A stretch of 64,000 bases of DNA from Ceratothoa steindachneri (lineage: Eukaryota > Arthropoda > Malacostraca > Isopoda > Cymothoidae), in contig OZ018330.1 in the NCBI GenBank assembly GCA_963969495.1, positions 49,807,706 through 49,871,705 on the forward strand. Reading direction: 5' to 3'. The position numbers were made by a program, and so were the translations under genes. The notes beneath the pieces are model-generated. The model was not told where the DNA came from. It did not search any database and was given only the letters and a program-made list of their open reading frames with translations. How positions within the stretch are numbered: the first letter of the stretch is position 1; each line of letters begins with the position of its first letter. Positions 49,528 through 64,000 of the stretch are shown here, one piece after another.

Positions 49528-50394
49528 GGGGGGGGGGCAGCTTACTCAGGGTCAAAATAAGGGAGATAGCTATTATTTTCTATGTCTATTGTGAATTATC
49601 TTTTAGGATGTTTTTTATGATGGAATTTGAGAAATTTAGAGGCATATTGTTCTTTACAGAACAGGATTATGCACTCATTAATGAATCACCATTTAAAAGA
49701 CCGGGTAAAATTCTTTGGGGGCAGGGTTAGAACCAAGGGGCTTCATGGAAACAGAAGATATTTGCAAAGGTTGGACCTCACGGAAGTCCCATCCCGACCC
49801 CTTCTTTTTTAGAGTAGTGCTCATTATTAAAAGGAAAGTAGGAATTGGAAACGGATAAGTCAAGAAGAGAACGAAATTGTGCTCGGTCTAATTGCAGAAA
49901 ATGCTGAAAGGAACCGAAAGTTTTATGTAAAATGATGTCAATTGTTTCCTGTAATGGAATGTTTCAAATAGATTTGTAATGTCAAAGCTTGCCATGGTAT
50001 ACTTAGGAGGAATGAAGGCTGGAGATTTTCTCGAGTAAATCATAGGAATTACGAAGACTGTACGTATTTATTTATGGTTAGGGGAGAAAGAAGAGGGACT
50101 AAATATTTTGCCAAGGCATAGGAGAGTGTGTTTATAGCAGAGAAAATGTGTCGCAATCGATTAGATGATTTATGTACTATAGGTAGACCATACAAAATAC
50201 CTGAGGCGGAGCCTGAAGCAAAAAATCGAGAATATGTCTCTTGGTCAATGAGGTTTAATTTTCAAAATTTGGATAGTACACAGTTTATTTTATCCTCGGT
50301 TTTATATATTATATGTTGACTATATGATTGGACTAACAAATTTTGTAGCATTGGAAAATATAGTAAGCATTTTTGAAATGTAGTCGACCTTGTT
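49076..50394. other. Noncoding stretch with (TG)n and poly-G
   Basis: A (TG)n run at 49492-49522 is followed by a run of nine G. Small open frames here show no domain. No element is recognised. Confidence 0.5.
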
Positions 50395-51010
50395 CAAAAT
50401 AATATACCGTTACCTGTGTCGGGGCTGCAAATTACTAGAAACTTGTCCTGGGCTAACTTTTTCAGTTCTTTTATATCCGTTCTTTAATAACTGGCAAAAA
50501 ATTGAAAGGCTTGAAATTATAAAAGTACTTGAATGCAATGGACTGGATGGAGTTGAAAGTGTATTTTGAACCATTGATCATCTGTCCATATAACGAGCTT
50601 AGTGGGGAAGGATAATCTCGCTTTTTTGTTCTTAGGGCTGATCAATGGCTTGACTGCTGGTGGGCGAGATCTTAAAGATCTTTCCCTCAGGCGGCGTGAT
50701 AATGTCTTCCTGGAGACACTGATACCCATAGTTTCACTTAATTCTCGGAAAGTCCTGGCTGCTGTCTTGCATCGGTCCTTTTATGAGATACGGACGGTGG
50801 CTTGGTCATCTGTCTTTGAGGTTTCCCTTGTCCTACCACAAACAGTTCCACTGATACATGAGCCTGTGGTATCGTTACTCGATATATTATTATTTACGAC
50901 GCTTTAGGGACGTTTACCCTTTCAGCTATGGCTCTGATGGAGAGATGATCCTGCTGACGTAACTTAACAATTAGCTTCTAATAGAGGCAGGTGTAGTGGG
51001 TCCCGTAGTC
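50395..51010 (-). pseudogene. Second Tc1-like transposase remnant
   Basis: The minus strand, near 50990-50900, encodes a helix-turn-helix start (KLRQQDHLSIRAIAERVNVP). At 50729-50517 it encodes SVSRKTLSRRLRERSLRSRP, then ISPKNKKARLSFPTKLVIWT and DDQWFKIHF, which match the second DNA-binding helix and the approach to the first catalytic Asp in Tc1 transposases. Catalytic boxes beyond this are absent. No inverted ends were identified. It is distinct from the copy at 41252, since the shared parts differ. Confidence 0.78.
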
Positions 51011-51599
51011 TTGTTTGCTGTTCGGAACTTGACAGTGTAATTATTGGAAATGCTAAGAATTCATGGAAGTAAGTTACTCCGATAAATTAGTTGGTTGTCT
51101 TAAAGATAGACGTAATAGAATTACGTTGTCCTAGTGTCGTGGGTTAGCCGAGATTATATTCTTTTATTTATTATGATTAATAAAAATGAGTTGTACATTC
51201 GTACTTCCAATAATCGCTTTAGGTTCGGTCTCTAAGAGCGCATTTCTTAGTTATTATTCTATTGAATGAATAAAAGGGGAGTTCTTTCTTTAATATACCA
51301 AATACTGCCAACGCACCTCGTTCAAGGATAATTTGAAAACTTCAACCAAAATAGACTTTTACTGAACATTAATCAAAGCAAACAAAATTACTATATACGC
51401 GTACAAGCTACGGGAGAACAATTTACTTTAAACAACTTCTTATTTAAGATATACAAATACTCTACGTTAAAGGCACGGGGACATAACAATACAATTGATT
51501 ACTTACATTAGGTAGTGGTTATTACCCAAAGCATCCAACGGAAATACCTTCGTTAAATATGGCCCAGGGAGGCGTCGTGAGCGTAGTTTGTTGGTTTCT
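51011..51599. other. Noncoding AT-rich stretch
   Basis: No coding or RNA feature recognised. Confidence 0.45.
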
Positions 51600-52200
51600 C
51601 ACTAGATGGCGTTATTTCGAATGAAAGGTGGGCGAGTGACGTCACACGGAATTTCGAGTTGGCGTAAGAGAATCAAAACAAAGACGCCAATGAGGCGGGT
51701 GGGTTCTCGGACGTTTATGACCTCGAAAAGGTTTTCTTCAGACGAGGTTGGAATATGTTTGTATTCTTTTCTAGCGATTTTGGTCTCGCTTATAGAGTTT
51801 CTCTTTTGGATGAGAAATCTATCTAGTTTGGAGTTGTCAAACTCAGATAGAGTAAGATCAATTGACGATCTTTAGTATTCGGATTGTGCAGAGAGTACTT
51901 GTAGATTGGATCACTGGACGATCCTTGGTACTCGAACTGTGCTGAGGATACTTGGAACAATCTGGTATTGCCCAATAAAATGAAAGTCTTTCTTAACTTG
52001 CAGGGGAACTCTATCCCGGCAAGTTCTTCTCTATCTCTTCGACGGAAACGAAAAAGCCTCTTTTTTCTCCTGTCGAACCGTTTTATACTTGAATTACTCC
52101 CACGGGGTAATGGGAGGTGGTGGAAGGGACTAGCAAGGTGAGAATCAAGGGTCGTCTCCCTTTTTAGGCGTCTGTTCTTTCTCTTGCTCGACATTTTGAA
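51600..52200. repeat. Hairpin-rich sequence, paired units
   Basis: Two adjacent similar units differ in stem sequence but keep pairing: AGATC with GATCT near 51856-51872, and GGATC with GATCC near 51909-51925. Other stems are TCTATCT with AGATAGA (about 51816-51850), AACTTGC with GCAAGTT (about 51996-52025) and ATTAC with GTAAT near 52093. In style it resembles the array at 38861. A 123-codon minus-strand frame (52194-51823), rich in Lys and Arg, has no recognised domain. Confidence 0.55.
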
Positions 52201-52502
52201 ATTAGGGAAAAATAGATCTCCTGTTGAATCGACAGAAGTGGGTATAAATTCTGCCGTACGTTCGCGTCGTGGAGCTCTGGGGATAGCGTAATACGAGATC
52301 GACAGTTTGCATTTTTGAATGTATTGTTTATAAGTACGCCCTCGAAGGGCCTGCTTTTTGAGCTGATGTCAGGAATAACTGTCTCCTAAATTTACCATTT
52401 TTCTCGTCCTTGTATGTTACCGAAGATCGGTTAGAGGGGCTCAGAGAAACCCAGGTGGGCTTTGTTTTTCCTTCATTATTTCTCTTCGCCATGAGGAAGA
52501 AC

Positions 52503-52505
<3 letters not shown>

Positions 52506-52538
<33 letters not shown>
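52506..52538. repeat. (TA)n microsatellite
   Basis: Short TA tract. A smaller one lies at 52691-52703. Confidence 0.95.
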
Positions 52539-52541
<3 letters not shown>

Positions 52542-53446
52542 TCGCAATTTCTTAACTGGTATATCTCTACACCTAGATAAGATTTGCTACCTGTTATAGC
52601 TAAATCTTAATGCGAATTTACCCGTCCCTCTCCTACATCCTCATTGGTGATTCCTTGTCTTAGAGGCGGTCCTTTATCTTTTACTAGCTTATATATATAT
52701 ATATCCTTATTATATTATTTTTTCTCGTAGTTATCCTTGAGGATGAACTGAATAGAGCTCGAAAGTACTTGGAAGCACCTTTTCATTTTCTCGCTTGTCT
52801 TCAGGTATCGACATAGTATAAATTAAAAAGGAATAAAGTTAATTAAAGTTAGCTAACAAAACTATGATTTTAAACGTGATGAAGGATGAATAAAGTAACC
52901 AAAGTAACAAAGAAAGTAAAGCATGACCCAACACGCATAAAAACTATATAAATAATAAGACTGAAGAAATGTAACTGATGTGTGTAATAAACTTCCTCTC
53001 CGTATTACAACTCTTATCAACTTCACAGAAAAGTGAAGATGCACCCAAGATAAAGTTAGATATATTACAATAATAAATGGTTACACACGTACTAACAAAC
53101 AAAGTGACCGAACAAAGGGATATAGGCCTGTTAAACAAGAGATTTAATCAACACCACGATAACATTAGATTTGTTCTCGTACAGGGTTGTTCAGAAAAGG
53201 AATAACTTATCATAGCAAGTAGTAAAAGTACCCCAGTCAATCGGTTTAAGAGTATTATTGATAAATAATACTTCAACATATTTATTTATTAAAAGAAAAA
53301 AATCATCCGTAGTAACACGATCGATTTATAGTTTCTTTTTTTCAACCGTCTCCGATCCTCTCCCATCTCCTTCTGCCTCTTTTGAAGGGGCTTCGATGAG
53401 CCCTTCAGGTCTTTGTTGGTCATTAATTCTGTCAATTTTTTTTTTT
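52539..53446. other. Noncoding AT-rich stretch
   Basis: Nothing recognised. Small frames on both strands lack domains. Confidence 0.45.
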
Positions 53447-54290
53447 AAATCGGTTCCAAAAACGTACTGAAAAGAACTAACCAGTGCATATTCGTGGCAA
53501 AACCGGTACAAAATGGCAAATCGGTGGCAAAACCCGCACTGAAATAAAACCCGTAACACATCAGTGTCAAAAACGTACTAAAACAAAGCAGTGCAAATCG
53601 ATGGCAAAAACATACTAAAAACAAACCAGTGCAAATCGGTGGGAAGAATGTACTAAAAAACAAAACAAATTTGTTCAAATCGGTGCCAAAAACGTACTGA
53701 AAACAAACCAGTGCAACTTTTTGCAAAACTTTTACTAAAAACACCACGGCAAATCGGTAGCAAACCAATAATAAACTAAAATTCATGGTAAATCGGTGGC
53801 CAAAACTATTAGAAACAAACCTGTTTAATTTGGAGGCAAAAACATACGAAAAACAAACCTGTTCAAATCGGTGGCAAAAACGTACTAGAAAAATAAATCG
53901 GTGACAAAAACGGATTTAAAAAAAGAAACCAGTGCAAATGGGTGGCGAAACCATTATTAAAAACATGGCAAATCGGTGGCAAAACCTATTAAAAACATAC
54001 CAGTGCAAATCAGTGTCAAAAACACACTAAAAAACTATGTAAAAATGGGTGGCAAAACTCGTACTAAAAACCAAACCATTGCAAATCTGTTGTTAAACCT
54101 GCGCTAAAAACCTATAGCAAATCGGTGAAAAACGCGTAATAAAACCACACTTCAAACCAGTAGTAAACCCGTACTAAAACAACAACAAGCCATTTCAAAT
54201 CGATGGCAAAACCCGAATTGAAAAATAGCAAATCATTTGAGATTGGTGGAATAAAACCCGTACGAAAAAACGAATCAGTACATTCAGTGA
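53447..54290. repeat. Degenerate minisatellite, about 36-40-bp unit
   Basis: More than fifteen imperfect tandem copies of a unit that reads roughly CAAATCGGTGGCAAAA, then ACGTACTAAAAACAAACCAG. Minus-strand frames across it translate to Phe- and Leu-rich repeats and are not treated as genes. Confidence 0.92.
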
Positions 54291-54426
54291 CCTTAGCAAC
54301 CCCTACAAAAACTGAACAAATGCCTCTTCCCTTATCCATTTCCTTTGAAAATTTGGGTTTATAACGTGACGAGGCTGAAAGTCAGATGCTTATAAACCCA
54401 GCTTGAACGTAGCTCTTTTGAAGCTG

Positions 54427-54470
54427 TGTGCTAGCCGAGTGGTCTGAGCGCCTGCCAATAGCACACCAGT
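54427..54470 (+). other. tRNA-like 5' part with Pol III A box
   Basis: TAGCCGAGTGG at 54432-54442 is a perfect A box of the tRNA-Ser/Leu type, followed by TCTGAGCGCCTGCC. No B box follows at normal distance. Possibly the head of a SINE. Confidence 0.4.
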
Positions 54471-54792
54471 CTGTCATATAGTGTCTCTTTACACGTTCCA
54501 ACACGTCCCCCTCCCCCCAAGTGCTTTGCCTCCATACACCTTTCTACTGTAATAATAATCTTCTTTCGTTTACTCATTTTGGATATCAAACATTTAAGTA
54601 TTATCTAATCGTATGTTTCTTAAGTCTTCCCTTTTACTTATAATTAATTCTAATTGTTACACTTTCCTAATTCTAAATTAATCCTATTTATAAACAACTC
54701 CAAAGAGGGACGTAAATGTTCTCGAAAGGTTGCTAGCATGTGAATGTTACGATATTCGATCCCCTCTATGTTTCTATACCTTCTAATATTAG

Positions 54793-55262
54793 AGATGAAG
54801 CTTACCACAAACAGGTCTCATAGAAGCACAATAGCTGTAATACGGAGGTAAAGCTTACCACAAACAGTAGTTCCCTTCTATGTCTTCTGTTATTATAGAT
54901 GAAACTTACCACAAAGAGATCTCATAAAAGCACAATAGTTGTAATACGAAGATGAAGCTTACCACAAACAGGTCTCTTCTATGTTTTCTGATATTAGAAA
55001 TGAGACTTACACAAAGAGATCTCATAGAAACACAATAGTTGTAATTCGGAGATGAAGCTTACCACAAACAGGTCTCATAAAGCACGATAATTGTAATGCG
55101 GAGGTAAAGCATAACACAAACAGGTGACTCTATGTCTTCTGATATTAGAGATGAAACTTACCGCAAACAGGTCTTAGATAAGCACGATAGCTGTAATACG
55201 GAGATGAAGCTTACCACAAACATGTCTCATATAAACATAGTTGTAATGCGGAGATGATGAGT
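54793..55262. repeat. Tandem repeat, about 57-bp unit in higher-order pairs
   Basis: About eight degenerate copies contain GATGAAGCTTACCACAAACA, then GGTCTCATAGAAGCACAATA, then GTTGTAATACGGA. Some are separated by a second motif (CTATGTCTTCTGATATTAGA), giving a two-part higher-order repeat. Confidence 0.9.
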
Positions 55263-56219
55263 ATAATTAAAACATAAGTTCCTAAATTTTCTATGGCATG
55301 AACTTTATTTTTTTTAGTGGCCTTGACAGTAGTAAAACATTTGCTGAACTTGAATCCCGCACCGAATAGGGAGTGCTCATTTTCGGACCCAGGCAACTTC
55401 ATCCAGTCGCTCTGCTATAATCCTAAGGCTATTACAAACTACCTAAACCTCGCTTATTCTCCCACTCTGTAGTTACGAAGGGACTATTAAATAACAAACA
55501 GTGAAGTAATGTTGAAATTTAACAAGGCATTTTAAAGATATCCCTACACAGGTACGATGTATGTATGTTAAAGCTAACATGTGTGTTGATACCCACGCAC
55601 ATAAAGATGTTAAATAAAAAAAATAAATTAATTACACTTCGAGTGTTGAGGTGCAATGTCGTATCTAAATTACTAAAACCAATTAATTCCCAACTTTAAA
55701 CTAATATTATTTACCTATAATTATGACGTCACAAATTACCAAATAATTAACCAATAGGAGAAAAGCACGCAAACAGGTTGGACAGCGATTGGTTAAAATT
55801 CTAAGGTATTTTGCCTGGAGAAGCAATTGTAACCCTTATTAAATAACGAGATAAAGAAGAATATGAATTGCGTTCGGATGTACTTGTATAAACACAACGT
55901 ATATATATTCAAGTCAGAGTAATTTTACAAATAGTACGCGGGCTGAGCTCGCATGAGCAGTTTTAAATGAAGTGTTACTCATAGTGTTAAATGTAACTAT
56001 TAAATTCCTTGCTAGGTATAGGAGTACAACACCAATAAACGGCTCTTCTTAAGCAGACGAGCAAGCTGCACACAAACATAACGGATGACAAAAGCCACAA
56101 GGGCCTATCACGGGTCATCCGAGTCAATCCAACAGCTCTGCAAGAAGCACCCATCATTCCCACATACTGTAGCCATAAGATTACATGCTACTGCTTCTAA
56201 AGCAGTAGCCTCATTTCAT
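55263..56219. other. Noncoding stretch
   Basis: AT-rich, without recognised element. A short hairpin (CTACTGCTT with AAGCAGTAG) lies near 56189-56208. Confidence 0.45.
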
Positions 56220-56667
56220 TTAAACTGGAATTAGTGTGGTGGAACCTTTGATGGCGAATATGAAAGCACCAACGCAGCTGTTGACATCTCTCTTTAGATC
56301 GCGCAAAGTTGTATCTGGGAGGCCACAATCCGGATTGGCCAAAGGCGGTAAGATTCTCTCTTCAAGGAATCTTTCCTCGTTGTCGAGGGGCAGGACAATC
56401 ACAACAACCTCACTGCCGGAGATTACAGACAAAATCCCTGAAATCACCTCACACCATCTACTCCATCAGTTCTCCATAGAGCAGGTAATTCAAGTACTCT
56501 ATACAACTTTACCTATGAAGTCTTTAAATAGGCCCTCCTTACCCCAATATTTGGAATTGCAATTTGTTTTATTTTCTTTAGCCTTATTTTTATTTCACTC
56601 TGTCTGTCCTCAACGCTTTTTTTCGCAAGCTCGGCTAGACCCGACTCCAGGTGAAAGAGGATGTTAA
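56220..56667. other. Small open frames of unknown nature
   Basis: A plus-strand frame (56236-56667, 143 codons) and an overlapping minus-strand frame (56447-56220, 75 codons) lie in locally GC-richer DNA. The minus product (SGSEVVVIVLPLDNEERFLE, then LANPDCGLPDTTL) looks slightly more protein-like. Neither has a domain I recognise. A possible plus-strand splice donor (GCAG|GTAATT) lies near 56486. Coding status unproven. Confidence 0.2.
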
Positions 56668-57239
56668 CCTTTTTAGAAAAACAAAAAATTAAAACTAAAA
56701 GTGCTCGTTTTATTATTATTAATTTAATTTAAATCTGTTTGGATTAATTTCACAGGTGAGAAATTAGCCAATTCTAATAATCAAATTAATAATATTTATA
56801 AAGAAATTTCAATGCAAGGAATGAAGAATAAACACTTTAAAAGGTTCAAAAAGAAAATGTATTTCACCAACGAGGGTATTTTCATTCCATAAATAAGAAA
56901 TGAAGAAGGGACATAAAAATCGAAGAAACAGGTGGATAAATAGAGTGGATAAAGATGGTGAAAAAGACGTAAGATGACAAAGACTGCAATAGGAAATGGT
57001 GTCAACCATAAGATAACTAGAGGTAGGGTCGTATTATAAACTCCCAGGGACAAGTTCGTAAAAGAGTACTTGTACTCAACAGTACAAATATGAACTAAGG
57101 CCAATGGAAAGAATTTCTACTTATCTACCAATATTTTTGACCCAGAAACTCCACTATACTTTTATGATACTTAGCTTTATTCTAATAATAACTCAATGAG
57201 TACATTCTTCTACGGGGTCTTCACTCTTTTAGCTCTTTT
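56668..57239. other. Noncoding AT-rich stretch
   Basis: Nothing recognised. Confidence 0.45.
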
Positions 57240-57440
57240 TCCGGCACCGATTCGGTACAAAGCCTCTAACATCTCATCCTGAATGGAGAGGGGGCCCTGC
57301 CTCCTTTATCTGACCGCGACCCATTCACGTGAACCTGTCCGTTCATTTATTTGGTCATGCCAACCTAGAGGCGGGATCTCGACCCGCATCCTAACAAGGA
57401 AGCGATCAGCTTCCGAGGGCCTATTAATTTCTCGGATCAT
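57240..57440 (-). repeat. Possible tRNA-derived SINE
   Basis: On the minus strand, GAAGCTGATCGCTTCC, then GGATGCGGGTCGAGATCCCG resembles the anticodon and T-arm part of a tRNA (stem GCGGG/CCCGC, B-box-like GGTCGAGATCC). A GC-rich body with inverted repeats follows. No clear A box was found. Confidence 0.4.
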
Positions 57441-57574
57441 TTGACTTTTGATGGAGAGTCTCATCGCCAATTGTGATTTAGAGATGTCCGTATTTTACAT
57501 GTTAATTAGTTTAGGTCAGGGTTAGATTAAGTGACTATAGTTCAATAATTAAGTAAACTTAACCTACCTTCATC

Positions 57575-57935
57575 TTTATTTTAGGCATTTGCCTCCGACT
57601 GTTGAAAGACTTTTTTATCTTTATGAATATTTGTTGGTCTTGGGCAATTTGTTTCCAGTTTTTAGCATATTTTTGAAGATCATCTCTCCATCTTGTTTTT
57701 GGTTCTTTCAGTGGAGTCCAATTGGTAATCTTTTCTGGCCCATCTATCGTCTTGAAATCTTGCCACATGGCCTACCCAGCTAGATTTTAAATTTCTTATA
57801 GCTTTCAATATAAGGTGGTTTGGTTTGCCCAGGTATATTGGTAATTTTTTGTCATACCAAGTTATCCCCATTATAATGCGTTCATGGGACTTTTATGTTG
57901 TTATAAGTTTTAATGTAAGTTTTTGGGTCAGGCTC
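57575..57935 (-). pseudogene. RTE-type LINE, ORF2 C-terminus
   Basis: The minus strand encodes, across a frameshift near 57760, NLKSSWVGHVARFQDDRWAR, then TRWRDDLQKYAKNWKQIAQD. This is the conserved W-GHVAR...RWRDD tail of RTE-type retrotransposon proteins. Only the last 80 or so codons are present, as in a 5'-truncated insertion. Confidence 0.75.
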
Positions 57936-58790
57936 CAAGTTCCTTCTCCATAGGCCATAGTTGGAAACAGAGAGTATTAATAAATGGGGTGAGGTCACAG
58001 TGGAGGGATGTTATCAGTGGCGTACCTCAGGGATCCATTCTAGGCCCTTTATTATTCATAGTTTATATAAATGATCTTGGAGAGGATGTAAATAGCAAAG
58101 TGTCAAATTTTCCTGTGGTGAAGGAAGTTGAGGGTAGCTTTAAAGTGCAGAGTGACTTTGCTTTGGCTCAGAAGTGGCAGATGACTTTTAACTTTAAAAA
58201 ATGCAAAGTTCTTAACATGGGAAGGGATAATAGGGAATTTAGCTATGTAATGGATGGGCATTAACGGAATTCAGTTGAGGATGAGTAGGACTTAGGCGTA
58301 GTAGTAGATAGGTCACTGAATTTTTCAAAGCACTGTATTGAGGCAAAAAATAGAGCAAATAGGGTGCTAGAATACATTAAGAGGAATGTTAGCTACAAGA
58401 GTAAGGAGGTTATCCTTAAACTCTACAATTCGTATGTCATGCCACACTTACACTAATGTATACAAGCATGGTCACCACATTTTATATATTATATTAACCT
58501 GCTAGTCAGTACAAAAGAGGGCGACAAAAATAATACCTTCCCTGCAGCACCTTGAATATGAATATAGATTGAGGGTACTAAATATGTTCTCATTTGAAAG
58601 AAGATGTGTGAGGGGAGATATGATTGAGCTTTTTTAAATCTGTTCTAGGATATGTTGGATTTTGGCAAGTTATTTCGGGGGGAGGGTCACCACTTAAAAA
58701 TTAAAAACAGAGGTGTAGGCTGGATGTTAGAAAATATTTTATCACCAATAGAGTGGTAGATTACTGAAATAGTTTTCAAGCGCAGATTGG
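57936..58790 (+). pseudogene. CR1-type LINE, RT C-terminal half
   Basis: The plus strand reads RVLINGVRSQWRDVISGVPQ then GSILGPLLFIVYINDLGEDV (RT motif B). It then jumps from KVSNF to VVKEVEGS, so the catalytic YADD box is deleted near 58105. After the gap come DFALAQKWQMTFNFKKCKVL, GVVVDRSLNFSKHC, the broken box VQKRATKIIPSLQHL near 58525 and FSFERRCVRGDMIEL near 58590, the standard CR1 ending. Several stops. Confidence 0.8.
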
Positions 58791-59049
58791 ATGACCACTA
58801 TGTAACACGATTTTGTTTTGGGGGTAGCAACTGTCATTTTCTACTTTCTTGTGTCTAGAATACATGAAAAAAACACTTATTTATTTCAAACTTTGTTTTT
58901 GTCTCCAGGATAATATTTATATGAAATTTACGTATTTCCTCTGGAAGGAAGTGGTGAATTTGAACTTTCATTTACATAAAGTAGAAACAAAACGACATGA
59001 TACAAAAATAGCATTTATTTATTCTAGAATTATATAAGTGAGACAATTA
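58791..59049. other. Noncoding stretch
   Basis: AT-rich; nothing recognised. Confidence 0.4.
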
Positions 59050-60441
59050 AAATATTATAAATGAGTAGTTTTCCTTAATTTATGCTTAATGCTTATACTG
59101 TAAATTACTTTCACGAATCAGCTCCCAAATATAGCCTCCCATCAGATTTTCATTATACGATCCTTGATAGCGCTGTTCAAAGTCCACTAGACCCTCGTGA
59201 AAGTGCTCGCCATGCTCCTCGGAGTACGCTCCTATGTACTCCTTAAATTTATCAAGATGAGCGTCTAGAATATGGACTTTCAGGGACATCCTGCAATCTA
59301 TCTTGCCGTAGTTTCTCAGCAAGTTCTCAACAAGCTCTTCATAGTTTTCGGCTTTGTGATTACCTAGGAAGCCACGAACTACTGCGATAAAGCTGTCTTA
59401 GGCTGCTTTTTCCGTCCTAGTGAGCTTCTCGGGAAACTCCTTGCACTCTATGAACTTTTTTATTTGTGGACCGACGAAGACCCCGGTTTCCACCTTTGCC
59501 GCAGATAGTTTAGGAAAGAAATCTTGGAGATACTTGGAAGCTGCAGACTCCTTATCTAGAGTTCTGACGAATTGTTTCATAAGGCCCAATTTCAAGTACA
59601 GAGGAGAAAACCGTACTTTTAGGGGGCCCAACAAAGACTCCCATTTGATGTTGTTTCTCCCCACACTAAACTCGCCCCGCTGTGGCCAATCCCGCTGATG
59701 GTAGTGTGCCACGGTGTCCCTGCTGTCTCAAAGGCAGATATAACAAGGAAACCTGGTAAAGCCGCCTTGAAGATCCATCAAGAAGGCCACCATTTTGAAG
59801 TGTCCGATAACCTCTCAACCGTAGTCTTCATATTTCACTGCATCTAGCAAGATCTTAACAATGCTGTATTCCACTTTTAGCTGGACCGAGTGAGTAAGGG
59901 AAAGAGATGGATACATGTTCCCGTTATGAAGCATCACTGCTTTGAGGCTCCTGGGCGAGATGTCAATAAAGAGGCGCCAATCGTTGAGGTTACAGGCGAT
60001 TTTGATTGCCTCAAACAGACCGATCACATTGCGACAAAAGCGAAGCTCATCTTGACGTGTAAAAAAGCTTTAAAAACACTGATGACGCTTTCTCTGACTT
60101 AATATTTGCACACTATCATCTAACAAATCTCACTACTTGAGCCTCGAAGTTAAAAGCTTGGCATTGGACTTTGTGAGACCAAGATATCTGACAAGTTTGT
60201 TGAGATATTTTTGGTTTGGGTAGTATTGGTTTCTCTCCCCAGTTGCATCTCTGTAATTTGGATCAATAACTTCATCCTCTTCTGAACTGCTTTTCCTTTC
60301 TAAAAACTGCTGTTCTCTTTTTGGGGGAGTGGGTACGGAAAGCTCAGAACTGTGTGGCACTGGTGCAATAGATGACTGAAGTTCCGAATACATGATAACA
60401 GGCGCATTTTTGCCTGGTCGACGTTTGGAAAGGTTCACCAT
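59050..60441 (-). pseudogene. Decayed member of a multi-copy metazoan protein family
   Basis: One minus-strand protein of about 440 codons in four frames. The N-terminal part (60441-60133) is MVNLSKRRPGKNAPVIMYSE, then an acidic linker and YLGLTKSNAKLLTSRLK. The middle (60027-59815) is NDWRLFIDISPRSLKAVMLH, then NGNMYPSLSLTHSV. Next (59712-59398) is LGPLKVRFSPLYLKLGLMKQ, then VFVGPQIKKFIECKEF. The C-terminal part (59322-59086) is MSLKVHILDAHLDKF, then AYSEEHGEHFHEGLVDFEQR. From memory, this pattern recurs in many uncharacterised high-copy proteins of arthropods and cnidarians. A transposon origin is likely, but the mechanism is unknown. It ends at a TAA at about 59083. No terminal repeats were found. 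Confidence 0.65.
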
Positions 60442-60637
60442 GAAGAAGAAACAATTCCTTTAGTGGTCAGTTGGTTCCCTCCAAATTCGTGGGATTGCGA
60501 AATTCATAGCTCTCTTTTCTCCTCTGTACCATCCTGTAAGAAAACAAAAGGAAAGCATATGCATAAATATACAAATACTTTTCACTTAGTGTTATTAAAA
60601 TGTAAAAAAAATCCAGTATCCAAATAAACAAAACACA

Positions 60638-64000
<3,363 letters not shown>

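Noticed and set aside
53447..55262. CRISPR-like array
   Set aside because: The repeats are contiguous, degenerate and without unique spacers of constant length; the DNA is eukaryotic.

Overview
This is eukaryotic, almost certainly metazoan DNA: AT-rich and full of long (TA)n microsatellites, with no cellular gene that can be recognised. Nearly every coding trace is a decayed transposable element. The mix is Penelope-like elements, APE-type LINEs of several clades, Ty3/gypsy, P-like, hAT, pogo/Tigger, Tc1 and mariner. Together with the dominance of TA repeats this suggests an arthropod, and my guess is a crustacean (inference, not proven). The window reads as an accessory, repeat-rich region built by repeated insertion of elements into one another.

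Region by region. 1-757: Ty3/gypsy integrase fragment. 910-2050: Penelope-like fragments in opposite orientation around (TA)n. 3305-4097: gypsy LTR fragment. 4219-23713: a stack that can be taken apart base by base. Two same-family LINEs (A, then B) lie head-to-tail on the minus strand, separated and flanked by three copies of one 11-bp sequence. LINE A is split in ORF1 by a gypsy element (8410-17011, 5-bp duplication ACATG). The 3' LTR of that gypsy is itself split by a P-like transposon (8750-12603), and its 5' LTR preserves the empty site. 24020-29642: a third, plus-strand LINE of the same group (C), whose 3' UTR carries serial hairpins. 29643-32230: Penelope-like element. 32232-33307: mariner deletion derivative with a 148-bp palindromic end. 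33843-34321: two SINE-like copies. 34330-38280: pogo/Tigger fragment split by a hAT element (34410-38200, 8-bp duplication), which in turn contains a Penelope-like fragment.

38364-40770: no recognised protein, but a string of short hairpins with compensating base changes and a tRNA-like T-arm. 41252-42510: near-complete Tc1 element inside (TA)n. 42707-43690: Penelope-like endonuclease. 43690-49075: GC-richer I-superfamily LINE with endonuclease, RT and RNase H remains. 50395-51010: second Tc1-like remnant. 51600-52200: hairpin-rich sequence. 53447-54290 and 54793-55262: two degenerate tandem repeats. 57240-58790: SINE-like, RTE and CR1 relics. 59050-60441: decayed multi-copy protein of unknown function. 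60640-64000: (TA)n, mariner, (TA)n, Penelope-like element, (TA)n.

No intact gene was found. Nothing here works as a pathway; the interest lies in insertion order, terminal structures and RNA-fold signals (hammerhead-like motifs, hairpin arrays). All protein calls rest on motif recognition by eye, without database searches.
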